DNA from: an uncultured Chitinophagales bacterium
GTDB lineage: Bacteria > Bacteroidota > Bacteroidia > Chitinophagales > JAHDHT01
Assembly: GCA_938023075.1 (NCBI GenBank)
Contig: CALHDG010000027.1
Coordinates: 1 to 64,000 of the forward strand
Direction: 5' to 3'
Length of the DNA: 64,000 nucleotides
Below the pieces are notes generated by a model, which saw only the letters and a list, made by a program, of their open reading frames with translations, made no database searches and was not told the DNA's origin. The number at the start of each line of letters is the position of its first letter. Within the stretch, counting starts at the first letter, position 1. Shown in pieces: positions 1-9,252 of this stretch. The translations under genes were made by a program, and so were the position numbers.

Positions 1-1
1 A

Positions 2-1276
2 ATCGAGATCAGCCACGATTTTTATCTCAAAAAATTTCAATTGTCCAATCCGGTGTTGCGTTACGATTATATTTTGTTTGATGAAGGACAAGATGCCTCA
101 CCAACCATGCTGGATATATTTTTAAAACAAAAGGCTACTAAATTAATTGTGGGCGATGCGCATCAACAAATTTATGGTTGGCGGCATGCCATCAACTCCT
201 TAGAAAAAGTAGATTTTAAAAACTATCCACTCTCTACCAGTTTCCGGTTTAGTCAAGCGATTGCTAATTTAAGTATGGAGGTGTTGCAATGGAAAAAGCA
301 TTTATCCGATCAGGCACCCTTTCCTATACAAGGTATTGGTAAAAATCATCTTAAAAAAACTAAAGCCGTATTGGCAAGAACCAATTTGGGTTTGCTACTA
401 AAAGCCATTGAATTTGTAATGGAAAAAGACGACATACAACACCTTTACTTTGAAGGCAACATTAATTCTTACACCTATGCTTCCGAAGGGGCTTCTTTGT
501 ACGATGTTTTAAATTTGTAGAATGGTAAGTTGCAATACATCAGAAACAAAATGATTAAGCAAATGAAGGATTTTAACGATTTGGAAGAGTACGTAAAAAA
601 AACCGAAGATGTAGAATTGGGTTTAATGATGGAAATTGTGTTGGAATATGGCAATGATATTCCTGATATAATTGACGAGATAAAATTGAAACACGTAGAT
701 AATGACGAGAAAGCAAAAGCACAAATGATTTTTTCTACCGTACACCGGTGCAAAGGTTTGGAGTATGATGTGGTTCACTTAGTCAACGATTTTATTAATG
801 AAGAAAAGGTGATTAAAAATAAATTGGAGACAGACCTGAATCCGGCACTGTTGCCAAAAGTTAATGAAGAGATTAACTTATTATATGTTGCCATTACCCG
901 AACCCGGAATCGTTTGCATATTCCCGACGACTTAATGCCTAACAACTTTCCGCCGTCTCCTCATATACAAATATTAAATACCGGTTTAGATGATACGGAA
1001 GGTTTTGATGGCGCGCCCTTAACAATTTCATCCTCGAAAAAAGATACGGTTAGAGAAAAAATTGAGGAAGCAGAAAAAGCCTACACCTACGAAGAAGTTA
1101 GAAAAGAACATCAATCCGCTTACCTGCCATGGACACAGGGTTTAGATGATGAACTAACCATCATGTATTGCGAAGGTATTCCGGTAGCTGACTTAGCCAA
1201 ACATTTTGGAAGAACGAGAGGCGCCATCCAATCCAGAATAAAAAGGTTGGAGTTGGATGAGCTTTATGATTTGTAA
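2..1276 (+). pseudogene. UvrD-like superfamily 1 DNA helicase, C-terminal part, interrupted by in-frame TAG
   Basis: One reading frame runs from the window edge to 1276 and is cut only by a TAG at 518-520. Both halves are in the same frame, so this is a nonsense change and not a frameshift. Before the stop are the Walker B-type motif DEGQDAS, the GDAHQQIYGWRHA motif III and the LSTSFRFS motif IV. After it are motif V (STVHRCKGLEYD) and motif VI (LLYVAITRTRNR), so both halves of the second RecA-like domain are needed for one enzyme. The last ~60 residues resemble the helix-turn-helix tail (FGRTRGAIQSRIKRL) seen on some bacterial helicases. The stop sits where YDVLNL-x-NGKL reads through smoothly, which suggests a Tyr or similar codon was lost. 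Helicase identity is very likely; an FBH1-like or DNA repair role is inferred. A TTG at 530 could restart the second half, but without Walker A it could not work alone. The N-terminus lies outside the window. Confidence 0.85.
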
Positions 1277-1296
1277 TTAACATAAAATTTTAATAG

Positions 1297-1878
1297 ATGA
1301 TGAACAATACAAAAATAAGATGCAGTTGGTGCAAGCAAAGTGAATTATATCAACGCTATCACGACGAAGAATGGGGCGTACCGGTTTATGATGACGATCA
1401 GTTATTTGAAATGCTAATTTTAGAAGGAGCACAAGCCGGCTTGAGTTGGATCACCATTTTAAACAAACGCGAAAATTACCGAAAAGCATTTGACCAGTTT
1501 AACGCCAAAAAGATTGCCCGTTATACCGACAAACGAAGAGAAAAATTGTTGCAAAATGCAGGCATTGTAAGAAACAAATTAAAAGTGAATGCCGCTATAG
1601 TAAATGCCCAACTCTTTTTACAGCTACAAAAAGAAAGCGGTAGCTTCTCCGATTACCTTTGGCAATTTGTGGATGGGAAACCAATTAAAAATGCCTTTGC
1701 CAGTCTCGATGAAGTTCCGGCAACTACACCTGAAAGCGATGCGATGTCAAAAGATTTGAAAAAGCGAGGCTTTAAATTTGTGGGTTCCACTATTTGCTAT
1801 GCCTTTATGCAAGCCGTTGGTATGGTTAACGATCACGTAACAGATTGTTTTCGTTTTAAGGTGATTGATAAAATTTAA
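1297..1878 (+). CDS. tag: DNA-3-methyladenine glycosylase I
   Basis: This base-excision repair enzyme removes 3-methyladenine from alkylated DNA in the cytoplasm. The 193-residue protein matches the usual family length. It has the opening CSW...YHDEEWGVPVYDD block, the LEGAQAGLSWITIL helix with the base-recognition region, and the closing VNDHVTDC motif. Cys9, His22, His180 and Cys184 fit the four zinc ligands of E. coli Tag. Two adjacent ATG codons (1297 and 1300) are possible starts. It lies 20 bp after the broken helicase gene on the same strand, so the two may share a transcript; both would fit DNA repair. Confidence 0.95.
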   Translation: MMNNTKIRCSWCKQSELYQRYHDEEWGVPVYDDDQLFEMLILEGAQAGLSWITILNKRENYRKAFDQFNAKKIARYTDKRREKLLQNAGIVRNKLKVNAAIVNAQLFLQLQKESGSFSDYLWQFVDGKPIKNAFASLDEVPATTPESDAMSKDLKKRGFKFVGSTICYAFMQAVGMVNDHVTDCFRFKVIDKI

Positions 1879-2285
1879 ATCAATACCAATAGCTTCATTA
1901 TATTGTGGTTCACTATTCTTTTTTTATGATACAGGAACAGTCTATTTCATATAAAAATATTTAAATTTGTAACATTTTCTGAAACTTTACGAAAATTAAT
2001 ACTAAAGTTAAATAAATTCATCTTTTCTACTTTTTTAAATAGAGCAATCATAGCATTTCATCTTTTCTCTAAAACATTTACTTTATATCAATCACACCTT
2101 TAAGCCTATAATTAACAGGTTTATTATAGCCTATTTGTCTTTATATAATTGTTTATCAATTTTTTACGTATAAAAATTATAATATTTATCTAAAAATAGA
2201 CGGATTTTTCTTTAAGTAAAAACGCATCAAAAGCAATGGTTTTGCAGTAAACCCTATTGTACAATAAAATTAAGTACTCCCAATC
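1879..2285. other. AT-rich intergenic region, no gene recognised
   Basis: About 400 bases between tag and the secreted hydrolase cluster. It is very AT-rich with runs of T. I found no convincing ORF, RNA gene, strong hairpin or member of the repeat families found elsewhere in the window. Confidence 0.6.
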
Positions 2286-2543
2286 ATGAAGAAATATTTA
2301 ATTGAAATTGAGATTCCTTTAAGCATTCATATTGAAAAAAAAGTGCAGGAATTGGTTACTTATGGTTTTGATATTGACAATAATTTCAAACCAAAAAAAC
2401 TAAAAGTAAGTTTAAATCAAAATACACACCACACTTTTATAATTAAAGCTCTTGTGAAAGAGCGAGATGTAAGCAAGTGTAAAGTGATACCCTACGTTAA
2501 AAATTGTTGGTCTTTGTATGATATTATTCCTTTTAAAAAATAA
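2286..2543 (+). CDS. Small protein resembling a protease propeptide/inhibitor-like domain
   Basis: An 85-residue protein without signal peptide. The pattern YGFDID...KP..L, then TFIIKALVKERD and a final CWSLYDIIPF resembles, from memory, the small N-terminal domain found before some S8 peptidases (GF.ID...P, TFIV.G.V, V..VW.D..IAPF). Here it stands alone. The M4-type peptidase gene begins 24 bp downstream on the same strand, so the two are probably co-transcribed. Emfourin, a small inhibitor encoded with the M4 peptidase protealysin, is a precedent for such pairs, but I see no direct similarity to it. An inhibitor or chaperone role is inference; the fold assignment is tentative. Confidence 0.5.
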   Translation: MKKYLIEIEIPLSIHIEKKVQELVTYGFDIDNNFKPKKLKVSLNQNTHHTFIIKALVKERDVSKCKVIPYVKNCWSLYDIIPFKK

Positions 2544-2567
2544 CACTCCCTAAACAATACAATCAAA

Positions 2568-3740
2568 ATGAAAACTATAATATACGCTTTAATTTTAATG
2601 CTTTTTTGTAAAAATTCCATTGCTCTTTCAGGCGAATGCATTGATACTATAGCCATTGGAGAGACCGCTTACTACAATAGCGTTTCAATGAATATCTGCA
2701 AAATTGACAATCAATATTTTCTAAAAAATGAATTCCTGCAAATTTACGTTTGGGATCAAGCAGACAGAACTTCTTGTTCTGATCCTTTTAACAAGATACC
2801 TGCTCAATACAATACTACTTTTGAAAATCTTGAAATACAAAGTACCACTTTTTGGGTAGCAGAACAAACCTACCACTACTTTGCACAAAACTTTAATTGG
2901 TTTGGCTTAGATGGAATAGGCTCAGCCATAAATTTATTGATTTTAAATCGGGATGATTTTGGATACTGTCCGGAATATAAAAGAATTTTTATAGGTAAAG
3001 ACAGCCAGGCAACCATCGACATAATTGCCCATGAAATTTTTCATGGCATAAGTCACGCGGCAGTTGGTTTAGATAATTCAATGGAATCATCTGCCATAAA
3101 AGAATCCTTTTCCGATATTTTTGGTGAAGTAATGGAAAACCAACTATTGTCAACTAACGATTGGTTGGTTAATGCTTTACCCGGCGATAGCACCACTGCC
3201 CTTAGAAGCTTGAAAGCACCACATCAATTTGAAGGTGCCAAATTTTATAAGGAAGATCCTTATTGGGAAGACGACTATGGAGGGCAATATCAGAATGCCG
3301 GCGTTCAAAATCATTGGTTTTATCTGTTATCAACAGGTAATGAATATATGGAAGGCATTGGTATTCATCAAGCAGCACAAATTGTTTTTAAAACTATAAG
3401 GCATTATTTACTGCCTAAGGCCAGCTATAAAGATGTGCGAGACGGAACAATTCAAGCAGCTAAAGATATTTTTGGAACGAACAGTACAGAGCAGGCAAAA
3501 GTAGCCTTAGCATGGAATGAAGTTGGCGTGTTTGATTTAAACAATTGTGTTGACTCTTACATCATCACCGGTACAGATGATTTCAATTTTATGCCCCTAA
3601 TATGCAACTTTATTAATACAAGTGGAGATATTATAGTTCCTCAACATGCACAAATTAGTTTAACTGCCGGCAATTGGATTGGCATTAATTCAGGTTTTGA
3701 AATACCCAAAACCGCTTTGTTTACCTTAAAAATAAATTAG
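2568..3740 (+). CDS. Secreted M4 (thermolysin-like) metallopeptidase with altered active site
   Basis: A 390-residue protein with an N-terminal signal peptide (about residues 1-19), so exported. The zinc site is clear: HEIFH at 155-159 and the third ligand Glu179 in KESFSDIFGE, the thermolysin pattern. The later substrate/transition-state loop, usually GGVHxNSG, reads GGQYQNAGVQNHWFYLL here: Tyr241 replaces the histidine equivalent to thermolysin His231. That change would be expected to lower or alter activity. The protein lacks the usual long FTP/PepSY propeptide, which is notable because the preceding small gene looks propeptide-like. No T9SS sorting tail is visible. The M4 assignment is firm; proteolytic activity is less certain. 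Confidence 0.85.
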   Translation: MKTIIYALILMLFCKNSIALSGECIDTIAIGETAYYNSVSMNICKIDNQYFLKNEFLQIYVWDQADRTSCSDPFNKIPAQYNTTFENLEIQSTTFWVAEQTYHYFAQNFNWFGLDGIGSAINLLILNRDDFGYCPEYKRIFIGKDSQATIDIIAHEIFHGISHAAVGLDNSMESSAIKESFSDIFGEVMENQLLSTNDWLVNALPGDSTTALRSLKAPHQFEGAKFYKEDPYWEDDYGGQYQNAGVQNHWFYLLSTGNEYMEGIGIHQAAQIVFKTIRHYLLPKASYKDVRDGTIQAAKDIFGTNSTEQAKVALAWNEVGVFDLNNCVDSYIITGTDDFNFMPLICNFINTSGDIIVPQHAQISLTAGNWIGINSGFEIPKTALFTLKIN

Positions 3741-3799
3741 ATATGATTGCAACTTTTAACAGTTTAATAACGTACCAAACACTAACCAAAAATTATCTC

Positions 3800-6700
3800 A
3801 TGCTTTTCAAACGCTTTTTCATAGCACTTTTTTGCGTGCTAATTATTAGTCAAGTTTATTGTATTCCATCAAAATTTAGAGTAGTTGGTATAGGTGATTT
3901 AAGCACCGAAATGACTATTGTTTTCGACAGTTCATTTAGTGGAAATTACCAGGTAGAAACCAACCCAAAAGTATACTATGGTACAAACTATAGCCAGGTC
4001 AATAACTTGTCCAGTACTTTTATTGTACCAAGTTCGGTAAACACCAATAGCCAAATGCGTAACAACATTTGCCGTTTAAACAATTTAACACCCCATACCA
4101 CCTATTACTTTAAAGTAACCGATGATAAGGGGAGTAGTCAAGTATATCATTTTGAAACCTTACCCAATGATACTTCTCCGCTATCTATTATAGCTGGTGG
4201 AGATTCAAGAAGTAACCGAAGTGTTAGAGTAAATGCTAATAAAATGGTTGCCAAGTTAAAGCCACACGCTATTTTATTTACGGGTGATTTTACAGATAAT
4301 GGTGTCCCTATACAATGGCAATGGTGGTTTGAAGATTGGCAATATACCATTGATGCTCAAAATCGTATAATTCCAATTATACCTACCAGAGGAAATCACG
4401 AAAGTAATGATAATTTTTTGATCGATTTGTTTGGTGCCCCTCAATATGTTTATTACACATCAACTAATAACAGCTTGTTAACTGTGGTAACCCTCAATAC
4501 AGAAAAAGCAGTTAATGCGTATGGTACACAAACCACTTGGTTGCAAAACTCTTTGTCTCAAATAAATACAACATATACCATTGCACAATACCATAAACCT
4601 ATGAAACCTCATGTAAATTCAAAATTAGAAGGGGTAGCCCAATTCGCCTATTGGGCAGAAATTTTAGAAGACCACAAAGTAGATTTAGTAGTAGAATCAG
4701 ATGCGCACACTTCAAAAACCACCTGGCCCGTTGTGGTTTGTACCGGTGGATTAAATTGTGATGAAGGTTTTAAAAGAGATGATGAAAACGGCGTAGTATA
4801 TACCGGAGAAGGTTGCTGGGGAGCTCCGCTTAGAAACAGTAATGATAATAAGTCGTGGACCCGTTCATCGGGCATGTTTAACCAATTTAAATTGCTACTA
4901 ATTGACGAAAATGAAATGGAATTAAGAACCGTATTAGTAGACAATGAGGGGCAGGTAAGCGAAGTAAATATTAACAATCGCTTTAACTTACCACCTAACC
5001 AAAATGTTTGGACTACTGGCGAGGTGGTATCTATCCGTAACAAAAACAACAATACCTTTCCAACTGCCACTTTAGTTTATCCGCCAGACAATACCATCTT
5101 ATACAACAACAACCCAATAACTTTAAGAGCAACTGCCAAAGACAGCAATGGTAGTATTAGCCGGGTAAGTTTTTACATCAATGGCAATTTGATTAACGAA
5201 GATTTTAACTTTCCATATCAATATAATTATAATCCGCCAACTTATGGACAATACTTAGTTCATATAATTGCAACGGATAACGAGGGTTTAACTTCGTGTA
5301 TAGATTTAGCTGCCTTTAGTGTAGTTAATAGTACCACAACATTATCAAACTGGACCAAATTAAATTCAACTACCGATGATGCTGAACAATACAGCAATGG
5401 TTTTATGGATTTATTTAATTGGGATATCGATTTAGGGTATAATGGCTATACTTGTGGTTTCCGGTTTCTTAATGTAAACATACCGCCCGGTGCCACAGTT
5501 ACCAATGCCTATATTCAATTTACAGCTGATGAAGAAAAATTTAATCCAACCAATCTTACAATTTATGGTGAAAAAAATGCTGACGCTAAAACTTTTTTTA
5601 TTGAGAGCTACAATATGAGTAATCGCATAAAAACGGATAACATTGTGCCATGGGATGTAAATATATGGCCAGAGATTGGGGAAAGTAATTTAGCACAACG
5701 AACACCCGACCTTTCAAACATACTCAACGAAATAATTACCCTACCCAATTACAGCTTAGAAAGCCCCTTTTTATTTATTATTGAAGGAAGTGGTCACCGG
5801 GCTACTGAAACCGTTGACGGAGATTCAATAAAAGCTCCGGTTTTGCATTATTCTTATCAGTTAGGCGAGGTGGTTGATAACTTAATTGATGTTTGGCCCG
5901 GCGATACCGATAATAACGGCGTAGTAAATAGTAAAGATGTGTTGTATGTTTGCCTTAGCTATAATAATACGGGACCATCAAGGTTAAATGCTAGCACCAA
6001 TTGGATTCCTCAACCGGTTATGCCTTGGAATAGTTTAATTGACCATGTAAACTTTGCCCACCAAGATGCCGATGGAAATGGTAGCATTAATTTAAATGAT
6101 ATTGAGGTAGTGGTATCTAATTATGGTGCAGAAACCCCATGGTATATTAGCCCTCTAACTAGTCAAACCAAAGTATTAAAGTTAAGGCAAAGCTCAGCCC
6201 CTGATAGAATTACTGAGTATGAGTTGTATTTAGAATCTGATCTTCCTGTGTTGGCTCATGGTATTCATGGCAGTATTGATTTGAGTGAGTTTTTAAAGAG
6301 TGATTTAGATAAGGTACAAGTTGATTCTACTTTAAATAGTGCCTTAGGAGAAGATGTGCTGTTTACAAAATATCATGAAGATACTAAAATATTAGATTTT
6401 GCCATAAGCCGAACCGACCAGCAAAACCAGGCTATTCAAAATACAAGTTTGCTTCGGGTGATAATTATAATTGATGACTTAATTGATGGTGGAAAACCCA
6501 AAAAAGCTATCATAAACTCAAGTGGAATAGTTTTATCAGAGGGTAAATATGAAAGTTTAAGAGGGTCCACTTTCTATTCTAATCTTGCAGAGAGGTTATC
6601 AGTTGATCAATACATGTCTGACTTCAATTTTAATCTAATTACCACAAATGTTGACTGTGATGATAACGGTAGTGCAGAGGTTCAAATTTTCAATGAGAAC

Positions 6701-6982
6701 CTTAGTTCATTCGAGTTTGAGTGGAGTAACGGAACAATGGGTCATCAGGTTGATAATTTAGCAGAAGGCAGTTATATGTTAACTATCAAAAAAGATAACG
6801 TTCAATTAAAAACAGTTGATTTTTCAATTGACCCGCGTATGCAAGAAGTAATTTTAATAGAAAATGTTATTGAAGAAAATACTGTTTACAGCGCATCCAA
6901 AGAAATTTCAATTGGGATGGGTATTGAACTTACAAAAAATTATACTGTTGGATTGATTATAGAAGATTGCTATGCTGACTAA
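3800..6982 (+). CDS. Secreted multidomain metallophosphoesterase (purple acid phosphatase-like)
   Basis: The ATG at 3800 is preferred because a signal peptide (MLFKRFFIALFCVLIISQ) follows at once; the upstream ATG at 3743 would bury it. The layout is an N-terminal fibronectin III-like domain (TPHTTYYFKV), then a calcineurin-type phosphoesterase with GGDS, TGDFTDN, RGNHE, QYHKP and a SDAH motif for the two-metal site. An Ig-like domain (about 5060-5330), a beta-sandwich resembling the DNRLRE/lectin-like type, two calcium-loop repeats of dockerin style (DTDNNGVVNSKDV and DADGNGSINLNDI, about 5905-6120) and an unassigned C-terminal region follow. It likely hydrolyses phosphomonoesters or diesters outside the cell; the substrate is unknown. 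No T9SS tail is visible. Its stop overlaps by a few bases the stop of the convergent gene downstream. Confidence 0.85.
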   Translation: MLFKRFFIALFCVLIISQVYCIPSKFRVVGIGDLSTEMTIVFDSSFSGNYQVETNPKVYYGTNYSQVNNLSSTFIVPSSVNTNSQMRNNICRLNNLTPHTTYYFKVTDDKGSSQVYHFETLPNDTSPLSIIAGGDSRSNRSVRVNANKMVAKLKPHAILFTGDFTDNGVPIQWQWWFEDWQYTIDAQNRIIPIIPTRGNHESNDNFLIDLFGAPQYVYYTSTNNSLLTVVTLNTEKAVNAYGTQTTWLQNSLSQINTTYTIAQYHKPMKPHVNSKLEGVAQFAYWAEILEDHKVDLVVESDAHTSKTTWPVVVCTGGLNCDEGFKRDDENGVVYTGEGCWGAPLRNSNDNKSWTRSSGMFNQFKLLLIDENEMELRTVLVDNEGQVSEVNINNRFNLPPNQNVWTTGEVVSIRNKNNNTFPTATLVYPPDNTILYNNNPITLRATAKDSNGSISRVSFYINGNLINEDFNFPYQYNYNPPTYGQYLVHIIATDNEGLTSCIDLAAFSVVNSTTTLSNWTKLNSTTDDAEQYSNGFMDLFNWDIDLGYNGYTCGFRFLNVNIPPGATVTNAYIQFTADEEKFNPTNLTIYGEKNADAKTFFIESYNMSNRIKTDNIVPWDVNIWPEIGESNLAQRTPDLSNILNEIITLPNYSLESPFLFIIEGSGHRATETVDGDSIKAPVLHYSYQLGEVVDNLIDVWPGDTDNNGVVNSKDVLYVCLSYNNTGPSRLNASTNWIPQPVMPWNSLIDHVNFAHQDADGNGSINLNDIEVVVSNYGAETPWYISPLTSQTKVLKLRQSSAPDRITEYELYLESDLPVLAHGIHGSIDLSEFLKSDLDKVQVDSTLNSALGEDVLFTKYHEDTKILDFAISRTDQQNQAIQNTSLLRVIIIIDDLIDGGKPKKAIINSSGIVLSEGKYESLRGSTFYSNLAERLSVDQYMSDFNFNLITTNVDCDDNGSAEVQIFNENLSSFEFEWSNGTMGHQVDNLAEGSYMLTIKKDNVQLKTVDFSIDPRMQEVILIENVIEENTVYSASKEISIGMGIELTKNYTVGLIIEDCYAD

Positions 6983-8457
6983 TTCTTTTTTAATTCATCA
7001 ATTTTTTCAATAAGCCATATTTTGTCGTTAAAAAGAATTTGTTGTTTTAATTTGGACTCAACGTCTTCTAATTTCCGTTTGCCTTTTTTGTATTTTATAT
7101 GATAAAGTTGCAATAAAGATTTTGCAAAGTTAAGATACCCCTGCTTAGTTTTCGGTGGTATCTTTTTTTGCTTTCTTAAATACTCCTTTAGCGATCTTAC
7201 CGACTGAACAAAATAATGAGAGTGTATCTCTGATTTTTCGTACACACATTTTAATATATATATTCTTGCATTTAAATCTAATGGTGTACTTGTATCACTA
7301 CAACTTAAAAAGTAGCTATGAGCCTCGTCAAACTTTTTTTCAAAGAAACTAATTACTCCTTTGTTGTAATTAAATACACTTCTTCTTATAGCCTTATCGA
7401 TACATTCGATATATATATTGTTCATCATAGTAGCCCAATTATACTGACCAACAATACAAGCTGCAATTGTTATATTGGCTATCACAACAGCTTGTATTTT
7501 TTTATTAATTGCCAGTAGATTTTTTTGATGCATTTTAAGATGTATCGAAAAAGAATGATCATAAAATTTAAGATTACCCTTTCTAATTTCTGAAGTGCAG
7601 TAATTTAATGCTAAGCGATAAAGTCCTGCTAAATCTTTTTTTGATAAATTTTCTTCATGCTTTTCAATAAAAGACAATAGGCTATAGTAGCTTTCAATCG
7701 TATTGTTTTTTAAAAGGTCAATATTTACTAAGGCTAATTTAATTTGATTATTACGAATATATTGGGGTAGAGCCAATAATTTATCGATCGCTTTATAAGA
7801 ACTTACATCATATTCTTTTTTGGTATAGTGCCCTAATGACATTAAAGTAATTTGGGTATTCAGTTTTTTTAAAAGATAAGACAAATCATTGTATCCAATT
7901 AACTCATTGATGTTTTCATCTTCAATCAGTTTTCTAGTAGCCGATAAATATTCTAAGTTTAACCAGTGAATTTTGTAAGCATTTTCATAGTAAGCAATGT
8001 CTTTTATTTTTTCTGCTTCTATCCTTTTTACATCTTTATTAAAGTGTCGTTTATACAAATGGTATTGATTTCTCTTTAACAACTCAGTATATAGATAATC
8101 TAACTTCGACCATTGATCATTTTGTAAACCCTCTACAGCAATAAATTTTTCGGCTAAGCGGAGTAAAGCATTTAGTTTTAAACTTAAGGCATTCTTGTGT
8201 TTTTTTTCTAAAGGTCCTTTAGCATCTGGTAAATTACTAAACACATTTTGGTAAACTCTGCGTTGAACGTGGTTATCAAAAAAGGTAATATTTAATACCC
8301 ATTTTTTTAAGGCGGCTAACAATTTTACCACTAGTTTATCGGTGTTAAAATACTCACTCGATATAAACTTGTTGAATTCTGTTAATTCCTTATCGCTAAA
8401 AGTATTCAACAGTTCTATGCAGAGTGTTGGTCTTTTCTTTGTGTCTTTATTTTCCAA
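6979..8457 (-). CDS. Uncharacterised helical protein, Bacteroidota type
   Basis: A 492-residue protein, predominantly alpha-helical by composition, with charged, leucine-rich helices that could form TPR-like repeats (for example FNYNKGVISFFEKKFDEAHSYF). It has no signal peptide, membrane segment or catalytic motif that I can recognise. The N-terminus (ELLNTFSDKELTEFNKFISS) and overall length look like a family of unannotated ~500-residue proteins common in Bacteroidota. It converges on the phosphoesterase gene, with the two stop codons overlapping by 4 bases. Function unknown; a scaffolding role is a guess. Confidence 0.7.
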   Translation of the reverse strand: MENKDTKKRPTLCIELLNTFSDKELTEFNKFISSEYFNTDKLVVKLLAALKKWVLNITFFDNHVQRRVYQNVFSNLPDAKGPLEKKHKNALSLKLNALLRLAEKFIAVEGLQNDQWSKLDYLYTELLKRNQYHLYKRHFNKDVKRIEAEKIKDIAYYENAYKIHWLNLEYLSATRKLIEDENINELIGYNDLSYLLKKLNTQITLMSLGHYTKKEYDVSSYKAIDKLLALPQYIRNNQIKLALVNIDLLKNNTIESYYSLLSFIEKHEENLSKKDLAGLYRLALNYCTSEIRKGNLKFYDHSFSIHLKMHQKNLLAINKKIQAVVIANITIAACIVGQYNWATMMNNIYIECIDKAIRRSVFNYNKGVISFFEKKFDEAHSYFLSCSDTSTPLDLNARIYILKCVYEKSEIHSHYFVQSVRSLKEYLRKQKKIPPKTKQGYLNFAKSLLQLYHIKYKKGKRKLEDVESKLKQQILFNDKIWLIEKIDELKKN

Positions 8458-8772
8458 AAAAATCGTTTTTACATGTTTAATCGGCAGGTTTTAACGCAAC
8501 TATTAATTGGCTGAAAAGGAAAATATAAATCAAAAATAACTAAAAAATTTTTAGCAGTTTTACTTTGCTTTTATTTAAAATATAAAAATGACCATTGTGG
8601 TGTTAAATTACAGTCCATTATGGTTGATGAATATTTCACCAAAAAGGAGATAGCTTTCTAATCCATAAAATTATCCCTATTTTTGGGAACATATTTTACC
8701 ATACTTTTGTAGTATAAGATGGTAATGCCACTCAACGATCTATTTTTATTAAACTTAAAATTAAATAGTTAA
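8458..8772. other. Divergent intergenic region
   Basis: About 315 bases between two divergently read genes. The only feature I can support is a candidate promoter for the rightward gene (listed separately). A short run around 8600-8680 shows no ORF or clear hairpin. Confidence 0.5.
8683..8709 (+). promoter_or_regulatory. Candidate Bacteroidota promoter for the 8773 gene
   Basis: TACTTTTG at 8702-8709 matches the -7 consensus TAnnTTTG, with TTG at 8683-8685. The 16-nt spacer is shorter than the usual ~19, so the -33 match is weak. It would give a leader of about 55 nt. Confidence 0.45.
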
Positions 8773-9198
8773 ATGTCTACCAATCAAAAGTCTCCAATTG
8801 ATATTAATATGATTATCAGTACCGTAAAAAAGGTAATTGATTCTGTAAAATCATCTAACCAAACCAACCCTGACGAAGCCACTGCCCCCGAAAGTGTGTT
8901 TGATTCCATTTACCGGAAAGTAGAAGATACGATGAAGCAAATAAACCTGAACAAAACAGCCAACACCGCACCCGAAGATGAGTTGGGTTCGGATAGTGGT
9001 TTTTTAAATGATATGGGTACGGAAACCATTCATCCGAAGCAGGCAGAAATGGATAAAGTAAAAGCCGAATTTAAAAGCCAGGAAAGTGTAATTAAAGGAG
9101 AATTTCAAGCTAAGTTAGATGAGTTGAAAAAAGAATTTAAAACCAAGCACGATGGCTTAAAAGCCGAATTTCAAACTAAGTTAGATGCTTTAAAGTAG
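8773..9198 (+). CDS. Small coiled-coil protein, function unknown
   Basis: A 141-residue hydrophilic protein with no signal peptide or membrane segment. The C-terminal third is built from near-repeats of the type GEFQAKLDELKKEFKTK / AEFQTKLDALK, which should form an amphipathic coiled coil. The N-terminal half is rich in Ser, Asn, Thr and Glu and probably flexible. It is a single-gene unit with its own candidate promoter and a strong hairpin terminator. I do not recognise the family. Confidence 0.65.
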   Translation: MSTNQKSPIDINMIISTVKKVIDSVKSSNQTNPDEATAPESVFDSIYRKVEDTMKQINLNKTANTAPEDELGSDSGFLNDMGTETIHPKQAEMDKVKAEFKSQESVIKGEFQAKLDELKKEFKTKHDGLKAEFQTKLDALK

Positions 9199-9219
9199 CC
9201 CGAAAATTCAATCAGCTGC

Positions 9220-9252
9220 AAAAATGACATTTCTTGGAGAGATGTCATTTTT
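9220..9252. terminator. Bidirectional hairpin terminator
   Basis: AAAAATGACAT (9220-9230) pairs perfectly with ATGTCATTTTT (9242-9252) across an 11-nt loop. A-tract and T-tract lie on both sides, so it can stop transcription from the left gene and from the convergent IPTL-CTERM gene, whose stop codon lies in the right arm. Confidence 0.85.

Noticed and set aside
518-520. Alternative genetic code or selenocysteine/pyrrolysine at TAG
   Set aside because: TAG ends other normal genes in this window, and no pyl/sel-type element is seen after it.
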